Of a stretch of DNA of 44,565 nucleotides, positions 12,501 through 20,863 are shown piece after piece; position 1 is the stretch's first letter; every line of letters starts with the position of its first letter. The DNA comes from Candidatus Altimarinota bacterium (GTDB lineage: Bacteria > Patescibacteriota > Gracilibacteria > JANQMV01). The notes beneath the pieces were generated by a model. That model saw nothing but the letters and a program-made list of their open reading frames with translations, did not search any database and was not told the DNA's origin. A program made the translations under genes and the position numbers. The DNA lies in the NCBI GenBank assembly GCA_028279865.1, contig JANQMV010000029.1, positions 1-44,565 on the forward strand. Direction: 5' to 3'.

Positions 12501-13329
12501 TCAGAGGTGCATTACCGGAATTCGGACTGGCATTGATCACAGCTTCAATCATCGGCATTTGTGATAAATCATCCCAAAAATCACGATAAGCATCATAAAA
12601 ATCCTTCCAATTTTCATCAGTTGGATTCCTTAAGTATCTGTTAAAAAGATTTTTTAAATTCGTAATATCCAAGCTATAATCTCCAAAATCATTTTGCAAA
12701 TCCCCTAATATATTTTCAATGTTTGTGATAACTGTGTCACCCTCATCACTATCAGCAGGGTTCTCGGAAGGAATATTTTCGTCATCTATGTTTTGGTAAT
12801 AATTATTTATGTAATAATTGTTCGTATAGGTAGTTCCTCCTCCTGATGAAGATGAAGATGAGGAGGATGAGCTTGAACTGCTTGAACTTGAACTACCGGA
12901 ACCTCCACCACCAGCGCCTCCTCCCGAACCTATCACCCAATTCACAATTGCATAAGAGAGAAGGATAATCACTATCCCAATAACAACATAGCCAATTCCC
13001 TGTTTACCTTTGGAAAATTGGTCATCATTTCCCATCGCTGTCACCATCAAAAAGCCACTATAAATAATTGCAATCACAGCAACTAAACCTAAAAAACTCA
13101 GCAGATAATTTACTATTTTTAAAGCTTGCGTTCTTAAATCTCTTTCTTTAATCGTCTCATCAACATACTCCTCATTCGGAGCAACTAAACCATCTCCACA
13201 AGGAATATTATCTCTGATTAATTCTGGTGTACATTTCAGAGCCTGAGCTTCTGGAGAAAACTGTACAATTGATAAGCATGTAAACATGCTAAAAATTAAT
13301 AAAATTAATCACCTTCTAAATTTTGCCAT
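9577..13329 (-). CDS. VirB2/TrbC-like TM hairpin fused to poly-Ser linker and about nine PKD domains
   Basis: 1250 aa with six in-frame UGAs as Gly (13309, 11119, 10672, 10561, 10264, 9613), ending in UAA. Signal peptide MAKFRRGLILLIFSMF...AQA; an in-frame ATG at 13356 is an alternative start. Two TM helices at ~72-99 and ~112-133 separated by a short polar loop resemble the VirB2/TrbC pilin-like hairpin common in CPR genomes. A Gly/Ser linker (~134-166, including a run of about 18 Ser) and an Asn/Tyr-rich stretch follow. About nine PKD domains come next (YNWDFDGDGNYEE, YYWDFGDGV, YSWDFGDGVYSS, YKWDFDGDGKFDD), then a C-terminal invasin-like Ig domain. It follows the small pilin-like gene by 54 nt. 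A surface fibre or stalk is likely. Confidence 0.88.
12838..12921 (-). repeat. Low-complexity poly-Ser/Gly-encoding tract
   Basis: Runs of serine codons (mixed AGT, AGC, TCA, TCC, TCT types) bordered by glycine codons encode a flexible linker between the TM hairpin and the first PKD domain. Because the codons are mixed, the tract looks kept at the protein level more than produced by simple slippage. Confidence 0.8.
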
Positions 13330-13383
13330 ATCTTTAATGTTAATTGAGATCTTCATACCTTATTCTAAATTTTAAAATGGATT

Positions 13384-13794
13384 TTACCCTGTTGGACTTA
13401 CAAAAGTGCTCACTATCGCATAAGCCATAAATATAACTATCAAGCCGATAATAGACCACATTAAAATACTTTTGGCTTTGCCCACGTTCTCTTCATTAGC
13501 AAAACCTGTCACATACAAGAAACCTGCATAAATAATCCCCACAAAAGCAAGCAAAGCAGCATAAGGCAAGAAAAAAGAAACCCAACCTAAAATCAACAGA
13601 ATTAAATTATCTGTTCTCGCTACGCCGTCAACATTATCTCTCACATCTTCCTCCAAAACCTGTTTCATTTCTTTACCACAGAAAACCGTATCACAATCAT
13701 TATCTAAATAAGCTATGTTTGGAAAAGACAAAAAAGCCCCGCAAAAGGAGAAGAAGATTCAAGCAAGTAGAGTTATTTTTTGTATTTTTATCAT
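13384..13794 (-). CDS. Small VirB2/TrbC pilin-like membrane protein
   Basis: 136 aa with a UGA-Gly at 13759 inside the signal peptide (MIKIQKITLLAGIFFSFCGAF); a standard-code caller would start at a downstream TTG. After an acidic ~45-residue segment containing two Cys (CDTVFC), two TM helices (~75-100 and ~107-131) flank the loop TGFANEENVGKAKS. This is the typical layout of TrbC/VirB2 pilin-like proteins. First gene of the surface cluster, directly behind a good promoter and 54 nt before the PKD fusion with the same hairpin. A pilin or pore-like subunit is plausible; no VirB4-type ATPase is in the window. Confidence 0.8.
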
Positions 13795-13828
13795 TTTTAT
13801 TTGTGTTAGTTTTTTTAATTTTCTATGA

Positions 13829-13857
13829 ATTTTAGCATTTTTAACAAAAAAAAGCAA
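13829..13857 (-). promoter_or_regulatory. Promoter of the pilin-like / PKD operon
   Basis: Minus-strand TTGCTT (13857-13852), 17 bp, TAAAAT (13834-13829) with TGC directly before the -10. The leader to the ATG at 13794 is about 28 nt. It likely drives the 136-aa, 1250-aa and 1098-aa genes together. Confidence 0.65.
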
Positions 13858-13959
13858 CCATTTTATTATAAGCAACAAGAGAAATAAATCTTTTAAAAAT
13901 CATTTAATTTTTCTCAAATTCTGCTCTAAACTACAGAGTAGTGAAATAAACCCTCCGCT

Positions 13960-14364
13960 TTGAAAAATTTTCCCATAGAAATTCCCGAAAATTACTTAAA
14001 GAAAGCTGAGAAGCTAAGTATCCGGTTAGATAAAATTGAAGAATCTTTTATTCATGGTAGCGGTCCTGGCGGTCAAAAAATCAATAAAACCGCAAACTGT
14101 GTCAGGCTACGATATAAACCGCTGGAAATCGAAGTGAAATGTCAAAAGCACCGTGAAAGAAACAAAAACAGGTTATCTGCCTATAAACTTTTGATTAACA
14201 AAATTGAAGATAAAGTCTTAGGCAAAAAATCCGAACGCGCTCAAAAGATTTTTAAACTACGTAAGCAAAAAAAACGCAGGAGTAAAAAAGCTAAAGAGAA
14301 GATATTGAAAGAGAAGCACCATAGAAGTGAAATTAAAGAAACAAGAAAGAAGATTGATATTTAA
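13960..14364 (+). CDS. Release-factor-like GGQ protein (ribosome-rescue type)
   Basis: 134 aa. The segment HGSGPGGQKINKTANCV is the peptidyl-tRNA hydrolysing loop of class I release factors, with GGQ intact. The C-terminus is a Lys/Arg-rich tail, as in ArfB/YaeJ and the mitochondrial C12orf65 family, which enter the empty mRNA channel of stalled ribosomes. The codon-recognition domain of RF1/RF2 is absent, so a rescue or accessory role is more likely than termination. The start appears to be TTG; the frame upstream meets UAG at 13939. It is divergent from the surface operon. Confidence 0.8.
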   Translation: MKNFPIEIPENYLKKAEKLSIRLDKIEESFIHGSGPGGQKINKTANCVRLRYKPLEIEVKCQKHRERNKNRLSAYKLLINKIEDKVLGKKSERAQKIFKLRKQKKRRSKKAKEKILKEKHHRSEIKETRKKIDI

Positions 14365-14370
14365 ATCACC

Positions 14371-14400
14371 TGTCATTACTGCGAAGGCAGGAATCTCTCG
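14371..14400 (+). repeat. Dispersed palindromic intergenic repeat, copy 1
   Basis: GTCATTACTGCGAAGGCAGG followed by AATCTCTCG. The core ATTACTGC-GAAG-GCAGGAAT folds into a hairpin with one mismatch. Two other copies lie at 15367-15396 (inverted) and 30833-30862. They resemble the REP-like GTCATTCCCGCGAAGGCGGG elements seen between genes in many bacteria. Confidence 0.75.
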
Positions 14401-14465
14401 AAGGAATAGTGTAAAGAACAACCGCACAATTTTTAAAAAATTTTATACTAAATAATCTTTTAATT

Positions 14466-15365
14466 ATGCCTTTATTTTCAAGCAAAAAAAACTACATCAC
14501 GCAATTGAAGAAAGAAAATTTTAGTAATGAAAAGGAATTACAAACATTTGTGGAACAAAATATGGAAGAACTTTTTGGTATACGTTTTTTAGCTTCTGAG
14601 TTCACAACATCAAAACAACATGGAGGCAGAATTGATTCTTTAGGAATTGATGAAAATAATTCTCCTGTAATCATTGAGTATAAATGGGGAGAAAAAGATA
14701 ATATTATTAATCAAGGTCTTTTTTACCTTGATTGGCTCATAGATCACACAGGAGACTTTCAGTTATTAGTCCAAAATAAGCTTGGAAAAAATATTAAAGT
14801 TGATTTTGGATCTCCTCGTGTTTTATTGATAGCTCAAACTTTCAATAAATATGATCAATACGCAATCAACAGAATGGCGGAAAACATTGAGCTTTGGGGA
14901 TATTCTCGATATGAAAACAATCTTTTTGAATTAAAACTTATTGCCAGTTCACATGCTCAAAAAACAGTAAACGCAAAAAAGCAAATTTCTAAAGTTAAAT
15001 ATGATGATTACTCTCTTGATCATCATTTAAAAAATAAAAGCCAACATATACAAGAGCTTTTTATTGCACTCCAGAAAGAAATATTTGCTTTAGAGTCCGA
15101 TCAAAGCATCGAAGAAAAACCACGCAAAGATTACATCGCATATCGAACTAGTAAAAATTTTGTTGAACTGAAAATTCAATCTAAGGATATAAAGATTTGG
15201 ATAGACATGAAGAAGGAAAATATTAACGACCCTAAGGAAATTATTAGAGATGTTTCAAGCGTTGGTCATCACGGAACCGGGAGTTCTGAAATTGCTTTTA
15301 AAAGTTTAGATGAATTGGATTATGTAGTGAGCTTAATAAAGCAGAGCTATTTACAATCTATGTAG
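14466..15365 (+). CDS. PD-(D/E)XK nuclease-like protein with DUF5655 C-terminal domain
   Basis: 299 aa. The N-terminal part has the order expected of a PD-(D/E)XK fold: FVEQNMEELF helix, GGRID with Asp57, then VIIEYK with Glu71 and Lys73, as in NucS/DUF91-type endonucleases. The C-terminal part (IAYRTSKNFVELKI, KIWIDMKK) matches DUF5655 (COG3586), a family often misnamed as a transport protein. The stop is UAG; no UGA. The gene sits alone between two inverted copies of the palindromic repeat and next to a MazF-like toxin, suggesting a small accessory or defence island. Substrate unknown. Confidence 0.7.
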   Translation: MPLFSSKKNYITQLKKENFSNEKELQTFVEQNMEELFGIRFLASEFTTSKQHGGRIDSLGIDENNSPVIIEYKWGEKDNIINQGLFYLDWLIDHTGDFQLLVQNKLGKNIKVDFGSPRVLLIAQTFNKYDQYAINRMAENIELWGYSRYENNLFELKLIASSHAQKTVNAKKQISKVKYDDYSLDHHLKNKSQHIQELFIALQKEIFALESDQSIEEKPRKDYIAYRTSKNFVELKIQSKDIKIWIDMKKENINDPKEIIRDVSSVGHHGTGSSEIAFKSLDELDYVVSLIKQSYLQSM

Positions 15366-15366
15366 A

Positions 15367-15396
15367 ACTAGATTCCTGCCTCCGCAGGAATAACAG
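15367..15396 (-). repeat. Dispersed palindromic intergenic repeat, copy 2 (inverted)
   Basis: Reads as the reverse complement of copy 1. The hairpin ATTCCTGC (15372-15379), loop CTCC, GCAGGAAT (15384-15391) is perfect. It lies immediately after the DUF5655 gene, so this gene is flanked on both sides by the element in opposite orientations. Confidence 0.75.
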
Positions 15397-15440
15397 TTCT
15401 AAAGTTTCTAAACTCTAAAATACAAGTATTACTCAAAAAA

Positions 15441-15851
15441 ATGACATTACAGCTTTTTGATCAATGGAATGAAAAAAAGAAAATCACGCACCAAAGTGAT
15501 AATATTCCTGCATTTCGCATTAGAGATATTTGGTGGGTACAATTAGGAAAGAATATTTTTTCCGAATCTCTCGGAAAAGGAGAAGATTTTCTCCGTCCCG
15601 TTATTATTCTACAGAAGCTCTATGGGCACTCTGCCCTGGTAATTCCTTTAACCAGTCAAAGCAAAAAAGGAAGCTATTATTTTTCTTTTACTGACTCGGT
15701 TGAAACACTACAAACTGCGGTATTATCTCAAATACGGTATATCGATGGTAGACGATTACGACGAAAGATTGCCACGATTAAGCCAAAAGATTTTGAAAAA
15801 ATGCAAAATCAGCTTTTCGCTTTAATAAAAAATAACCCCCAATCCAGCTAA
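15441..15851 (+). CDS. PemK/MazF-family toxin-like protein
   Basis: 136 aa. RIRDIWWVQLGKNIF, then LRPVIILQK, VIPLTSQ and TAVLSQIRYIDGRRL follow the PemK/MazF pattern (GDI.WVDLG...RP.VIL...P.TS...S.L...Q.R..D..RL). Members are endoribonucleases normally neutralised by a small antitoxin encoded just upstream. No antitoxin ORF is visible on either side, so this copy is an orphan or regulated in another way. It has an N-terminal extension of about 20 aa relative to compact MazF. The stop lies inside a GC-rich hairpin. Confidence 0.8.
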   Translation: MTLQLFDQWNEKKKITHQSDNIPAFRIRDIWWVQLGKNIFSESLGKGEDFLRPVIILQKLYGHSALVIPLTSQSKKGSYYFSFTDSVETLQTAVLSQIRYIDGRRLRRKIATIKPKDFEKMQNQLFALIKNNPQSS

Positions 15852-15887
15852 GCCGGACGGGGGATCTTAAACTCCGATAAATCGGAG
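15835..15887 (+). terminator. Two consecutive hairpins after the MazF-like gene
   Basis: CCCCC...TCC.GC-taa-GC.GGA.GGGGG overlaps the end of the gene, followed by a perfect CTCCGAT-AA-ATCGGAG (15872-15887). Neither is followed by a strong T-run, so they may act as attenuator or mRNA-end structures more than as a textbook terminator. Confidence 0.5.
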
Positions 15888-15988
15888 CAAGAACAAAGTA
15901 TCCTTATTTTAAGCATAAAAACTGAAAAAGTCAATAAAAGCTTATGGTAAAATTTTTTATTTTTAATTCATAATTTTCAATTTCCACA

Positions 15989-18196
15989 GTGAAACATATC
16001 CTCGAAAACCTCAACGATCCCCAACGTGACGCCGTCACGACATTAAGCGAACCACTCTTAATCCTCGCCGGAGCAGGCAGTGGAAAAACCCGCGCACTCA
16101 CACATCGCATCGCCTACGCCATGGAACAAGGCATCCCTCATTGGCAAATTTTAGCTGTCACGTTCACCAACAAAGCCGCCAAAGAAATGCTCAATCGTGT
16201 GGTCAAACTCCTGCAAATTGACGAAGAAATAGAAATAAACCCACAAAACCAAGCACAATTAAAATTGCCTTTAATCGGCACATTTCACTCAATTTGTGTC
16301 CGTATTTTACGTAGAGAAATAGACAAATTAGGCATGGAAAAAGATTTTGTAATCTATGACTCCATTGACCAATTGGGATTGATGAAACAAATCTTCAAAG
16401 AACTGCACATCAACGACAAACAATGGAATCCGCGCGCCATGCTCGGACAAATCTCCAAAGCAAAAAACGAATTAATCACCGTCCCAAAATATCTTGAACA
16501 CGCTCGTAATTCATTTACTAAACAAGTCGGAGAAATATACAGCCATTACCAAAAATTTTTACGCGAAAACAACGCCGTAGATTTTGACGACCTCATCATG
16601 CACACCGTCAGCATTTTCCAAAGATTCCCCGAAGTACTCGAAACTTATCAGGAAAAATGGCGCTACATCTCCGTAGACGAATACCAAGACACCAACCACG
16701 CACAATACACACTAACAAAATTACTTTCCGAAAAATACAGAAATATCTGCGTCATCGGAGACTCGGATCAATCTATTTACGCTTTCCGCGGAGCGAATAT
16801 CAAAAACATTCTGGACTTTGAAAAAGACTACCCTGAAGCCAAAATCATCAAACTTGAGCAAAATTATAGAAGCACACAAATCATTTTAGATGCTGCCAAT
16901 GACATCATCAGCCAAAACACCGATCGCGTACACAAAGATATGTGGACAGAAAGCAAAGAAGGCGAACTGATTGATCTCTGGGAAGCTCAAAATGAGCTCA
17001 TGGAAGGAGAAATGGTTGCTCAGGAAATTAAAAAGTTAACCGACGATATTTTGGAGGGAGTGGAGTATCGAGATTGTGTTGTTTTATACAGAACCAACGC
17101 CCAATCACGCGTGCTGGAAGAAGCCATGCTTAAAGCCGCTATTCCATACAAAATCATCGGCGGACTCAAGTTTTACGCCCGCAAAGAAATTAAAGATATT
17201 TTGGCTTATCTGCGTACAGTCGTATATCCTCAAGACACCGTATCTCTGCTCAGAATTATCAATGTACCCGCCAGAAAAATCGGAAGCGGAACGATTGCGA
17301 AACTACAAAATTTCGCACAACTCAGGTCACTGCAAATCAATGAAGTACTCAATCATATTGAAATGGTTGATGAGCTTAATGCTACCGCGAAAAATGCTCT
17401 GCTAAGATTTGCAACAATTCTGGAAAGTTTAAGAGGCAAAAGACTGCAATTAAAAGCATCTGAATTTATCAAAGAGCTTTTGAAAGAAACCGGCTATGAA
17501 AAGTACCTTTTAGACGGAAGCATTGAAGGAGAGACACGTTATGAAAACATTCAGGAGCTTATTTCCGTTGCACAAAAATATGACCACCTTGATCCGCACG
17601 ACGCCATTCCGGCTTTTTTGGAAGAAGTTTCTCTTGTCGCTGACACAGATTCTCTTGATATTGAGAATGAAAATGTGGTTACTCTGATGACGCTACACTC
17701 AGCCAAAGGACTTGAATTTCCGTATGTATTTATGATCGGCTGTGAAGAAAATATCTTCCCTCACTCACGCAGCATGCTTGACAAAGATGAATTGGAAGAA
17801 GAGCGTCGCCTCATGTATGTCGGAGTTACTCGAGCTCGTAGAAAACTTTATCTCCTCTGTGCGCGTCAACGTATGCTGTACGGAGATTTTCAGATGAATC
17901 CACCTTCACGCTTTTTGACTGAAATCCAAACCAAGCTAATTGCAAAACCCCTTCAATCTGTCAAAAGAATTGATGAGCATGATTTTGAACCGGAACCGGA
18001 TTTTGATGACGAAAATATTTATCAGGAAATTGAAAACAGAAGCATCTTGCAAGACGGTGACAGAGTCACACATCCCACTTTCGGCAAAGGTTATATTATT
18101 GATAAACAGGGAGGTGTCTTAACCGTAAAATTTGATAATATCGCTTTTGGCACTAAGAAGTTTGCTGAGAGCATCGCCCCACTGGATAAAATCTAG
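15989..18196 (+). CDS. UvrD/PcrA/Rep superfamily I DNA helicase
   Basis: 735 aa, full length for the family. Q-motif LNDPQRDAV, Walker A GAGSGKT (28-34), motif Ia TFTNKAAKEM, motif II VDEYQDTN, motif III GDSDQSIYAFRGA, motif IV QNYRSTQ, motif V TLHSAKGLEF, motif VI RLMYVGVTRAR. The C-terminus has the Tudor-like PcrA/UvrD tail (DGDRVTHPTFGKG). ATP-dependent 3'-5' unwinding in repair and replication restart. The start is GTG, as no ATG precedes the Q-motif. A TGGTAAAAT extended -10 lies at 15945-15953. Ends in UAG; none of its glycine codons is UGA. Confidence 0.95.
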   Translation: MKHILENLNDPQRDAVTTLSEPLLILAGAGSGKTRALTHRIAYAMEQGIPHWQILAVTFTNKAAKEMLNRVVKLLQIDEEIEINPQNQAQLKLPLIGTFHSICVRILRREIDKLGMEKDFVIYDSIDQLGLMKQIFKELHINDKQWNPRAMLGQISKAKNELITVPKYLEHARNSFTKQVGEIYSHYQKFLRENNAVDFDDLIMHTVSIFQRFPEVLETYQEKWRYISVDEYQDTNHAQYTLTKLLSEKYRNICVIGDSDQSIYAFRGANIKNILDFEKDYPEAKIIKLEQNYRSTQIILDAANDIISQNTDRVHKDMWTESKEGELIDLWEAQNELMEGEMVAQEIKKLTDDILEGVEYRDCVVLYRTNAQSRVLEEAMLKAAIPYKIIGGLKFYARKEIKDILAYLRTVVYPQDTVSLLRIINVPARKIGSGTIAKLQNFAQLRSLQINEVLNHIEMVDELNATAKNALLRFATILESLRGKRLQLKASEFIKELLKETGYEKYLLDGSIEGETRYENIQELISVAQKYDHLDPHDAIPAFLEEVSLVADTDSLDIENENVVTLMTLHSAKGLEFPYVFMIGCEENIFPHSRSMLDKDELEEERRLMYVGVTRARRKLYLLCARQRMLYGDFQMNPPSRFLTEIQTKLIAKPLQSVKRIDEHDFEPEPDFDDENIYQEIENRSILQDGDRVTHPTFGKGYIIDKQGGVLTVKFDNIAFGTKKFAESIAPLDKI

Positions 18197-18200
18197 TTTT

Positions 18201-18230
18201 TTGACCAATTAATGTACTTGATGCTAAAAT
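18201..18230 (+). promoter_or_regulatory. Promoter of the PF04020 gene
   Basis: TTGACC (18201-18206), 18 bp, TAAAAT (18225-18230), with TGC before the -10. It lies right after the helicase stop and about 25 nt before the preferred ATG at 18262. Confidence 0.6.
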
Positions 18231-18261
18231 CTTGACGATCAGACTTGCTAATTTTCAAATT

Positions 18262-18633
18262 ATGATTAGACGCCTTATTTTATCAATTATTGCGAACGCT
18301 GGAGCGCTTTATTTTTTGACCTATCTTTTTGAAGAAATTTCTCTGACAGGAGGAATAAAAGCCTTTGTAATTGCGGGGCTTTTATTCGGTTTTTTAAATT
18401 CACTTGTGAAACCTATTCTAAAATTAGTTTCTCTACCCTTTGTTTTCCTCACTGCAGGTCTTTTCATCTTTGTGATTAATTCACTTATGCTCTGGATTCT
18501 CAAATTTTCTTTGAGTATTTTAGCCTTTGAAGGAATTGAGCTTATTATTACGGGCGGTCTTTTGACCTACCTTTACGCCTCAATCGTACTTGCGATAGTT
18601 AACACGATAACCCATTGGCTAATTAAAAAATAA
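18262..18633 (+). CDS. Phage-holin-4 superfamily (PF04020/YvlD-type) membrane protein
   Basis: 123 aa with four TM helices. The pattern FEEISLTGGIKAFVIAGLLFGFLNSLVKPIL, then LPFVFLTAGLFIFVINSLMLWI is that of the conserved YvlD-like family, whose function is not established. I chose ATG 18262 (MIRRLILSII) over an in-frame TTG at 18232 because a promoter -10 ends at 18230. Its UAA stop abuts the UAA of the convergent methyltransferase gene with no spacer. Confidence 0.8.
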   Translation: MIRRLILSIIANAGALYFLTYLFEEISLTGGIKAFVIAGLLFGFLNSLVKPILKLVSLPFVFLTAGLFIFVINSLMLWILKFSLSILAFEGIELIITGGLLTYLYASIVLAIVNTITHWLIKK

Positions 18634-19323
18634 TTAAATCTTCCGCACTAAGGTAAGACCATCCGCCATAGGTAGCAAACTCACATCGACCCTAACGTCT
18701 CGTTTGATCTTTTTATTGAGAGTTTGCATTGCCAGAATATCAGCGTCAGAAATTCGTGCTTTTAAGTCCGCATTTAGAGTGCTTCGATCAACTACAGAGC
18801 CAAAAAGCAAGACATTGTCTATCACAATAATTCCTCCCGGACGCAATAATTCCAGAGCTTTTTCGTAGTATCGGTCATAATTAATTTTATCCGCATCTAT
18901 AAAGACAAAATCGAAGGAAGACTCTTGTCCGTCTTTGAGCAAGTTGTTCAAAGAATCCAAAGCCAAACCAATCCGTAAATCTATTTTACTTTCTACTCCA
19001 GCTTTTTGCCAAAAACGCTGCCCCAAACTTGCCCAATCAGGGTTAAGATCACACGTGATCACTCTCCCGTTTTTAGGCAAAGCCAAAGCAAAACACAATG
19101 TACTATAGCCAGTATAAGTACCAATTTCTAAAACCTTTTTAGCTCCAAGCATTTTAACGATCAATGCCATAAACTGACCTTGTTCCGGAGGAATTTGCAT
19201 GATTGCATTTGGATCTTTTCCCGTCTCTTCACGTAATTCTTCCAAAACCTTATCTTCGCGCAATGAAACTGAAAGAATATATTCATACAGATCTTTTGAC
19301 ATCTTGATTTCACTTTTTTTCAT
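18634..19323 (-). CDS. SAM-dependent O-methyltransferase (family 3, COG4122)
   Basis: 229 aa. The SAM-binding motif VLEIGTYTGYSTLCFA, acidic loop VITCDLNP, metal-site FVFIDADKINYDRYYE and VIDNVLLFGSV are those of catechol/caffeoyl-CoA O-methyltransferase-like bacterial enzymes. The conserved Asp residues of the FIDADK and IDNVL motifs that bind the divalent metal are present. Substrate unknown. It converges on the PF04020 gene with directly adjacent stops. Confidence 0.9.
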   Translation of the reverse strand: MKKSEIKMSKDLYEYILSVSLREDKVLEELREETGKDPNAIMQIPPEQGQFMALIVKMLGAKKVLEIGTYTGYSTLCFALALPKNGRVITCDLNPDWASLGQRFWQKAGVESKIDLRIGLALDSLNNLLKDGQESSFDFVFIDADKINYDRYYEKALELLRPGGIIVIDNVLLFGSVVDRSTLNADLKARISDADILAMQTLNKKIKRDVRVDVSLLPMADGLTLVRKI

Positions 19324-19500
19324 TGAAAAAATTGATTATTAATACACCTTTAAAAATTAACCCAAAGATCTCTTGCAATCAACCTAAGCTTTTCTCCCGA
19401 CAGTTTTAAAATATATTTTGACCTACCGGCTTTACATAAAAAATCGTTTAAAAAGCCACTAGAAAAGCTAGTGGCTTGAATTTTTACTAAAAAATCATTC
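19324..19500. other. Intergenic region between the PilB-like and methyltransferase genes
   Basis: 177 bp without a coding frame. It holds the terminator at 19453-19477 and otherwise AT-rich DNA; a weak TTGATT-17-TAATTT on the minus strand could serve the methyltransferase gene. Confidence 0.5.
19453..19477 (-). terminator. Rho-independent terminator after the PilB-like gene
   Basis: Perfect 10-bp stem AAGCCACTAG / CTAGTGGCTT with a 5-nt loop. On the minus strand it is followed by a T-rich tract, 24 nt after the PilB-like stop. T residues also follow on the plus strand, so it may act in both directions. Confidence 0.8.
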
Positions 19501-20739
19501 TTACTGTCCAAAATCAAACATCGCCTGAATCACTTCTTCCAAAGCGATCTCTCCTCTCTGCCCCTTTTTTATATATTGGCTTGTAAACTCCTGCATCCCT
19601 TCTTCAATTGCCTGTTTCCGGATTTCCAAAGTTGAAGCATCATTGAAAATCATTTGTTTCACTTTTTCACTAGCAGTTAGAACCTCAAAAATACCTACTC
19701 TACCGACAATGGAAGTATGATTACACGTTTCACAGCCCGGTCCATACGTGTAATAAGTCCCCACCCCTTTTAAAGTATTAGCAAGATCAGGGTCTACGTT
19801 AAATTTTTGAAACATAGAAGCTGGAGCGTCAACTTTTTGTTTACAGTCAGGACAAAGCCTCTTAGCTAAACGCTGAGCAATAACACCATTGAAAGCAGAG
19901 GCAAGTAGATATGTCTCCACTCACATACTTTTGAGACGTGAAATCACATCATCAGATTGTATCGCGTGGATTGTTGTTAAAATCAAATGACCTGTCAAAG
20001 CTGCCTGCAAAGTCACTTCTGCCGTTTTACCCTCACGAATCTCACCTAACATGATGACATCTGCGTCTTGCCTGAGGCATGTTTTTATCCCGTCAGCGAA
20101 CGTAAAATTATTTTCTTCAGATTTACCACGCATTATTTTTACTTGGCTCTGCTGTACTCCTGGTAAATGCCTTTCAATAGGATCTTCCACAGTAATAATT
20201 TTTTTATCAGAACGATTTAGTCAATTTAACAAAGAATAAAGAGTCGTAGTTTTACCGGCACCAGTCGGACCAACTACAAAAATAATTCCATGGGATTTCT
20301 TACTCATCCGAATAATGTTTCCATAATCGTGTTTTTCAAAACCGAGATGTTCAAGGTCATTATTGGCTGTACCAATAAATAAACGTAAAACGATGTTTTC
20401 GCCAAAAGCAGTCGGAGAAGTTGCTACGCGAAACTCAATTCTACTGCCATCATTGTTATCAAAATAAAAATTACCATCTTGAGGCTTGCGCTTATTGGTA
20501 ATATCAAGCTCAGCCAAAACTTTTATAATAGAGTTAATTTCCGAGCGCAGCTTAGGATTAATTTGAGCTTTTTCATATAAAGAGCCATGCGTACGAAAAC
20601 GTACTCTAAACATGTCATCTTCGGATTCAAAATGAACATCTGAAACTTTTTCATTAATTGCATCAAGCAAAATTTTATCCAAAATCTCTTCCGGATTTCA
20701 GTCTAACTTTTGCGTTTTGTCATTGTTGAAAGTAGGCAT
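19501..20739 (-). CDS. PilB/GspE-type secretion ATPase (UGA-containing)
   Basis: 412 aa read through three UGAs (codons 14, 173 and 273). Secretion ATPase core: Walker A GPTGAGKT (157-164), Asp box TVEDPIE (183-189), Walker B region VIMLGEIR (228-235), His box TGHLILTTIH. The zinc-binding pairs Cys296/Cys299 and Cys336/Cys339 are present. UGA at 273 is the Gly of the strongly conserved MGVE(P) motif, strong support for code 25. The N-terminal N1/GspE-N domain is missing, so the protein is shorter than typical PilB. Likely drives type IV pilus extension at the cytoplasmic membrane. It has its own promoter; no pilin, PilM, PilN or PilO genes are nearby. Confidence 0.92.
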
Positions 20740-20781
20740 AATTATTTTGAAAATAAACAAATTAAATTTTTAAATCTCTTA

Positions 20782-20810
20782 ATTATACCAAAACCTAACT
20801 AAAAAAACAA
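20782..20810 (-). promoter_or_regulatory. Promoter of the PilB-like gene
   Basis: Minus-strand TTGTTT (20810-20805), 17 bp, consensus TATAAT (20787-20782) preceded by TGG. The leader to the ATG at 20739 is about 36 nt. Confidence 0.6.
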
Positions 20811-20863
20811 CCAAAAACCTCTTGGAATCAAATAACCCCAACTACAAAGTTAGAGAATTATTG

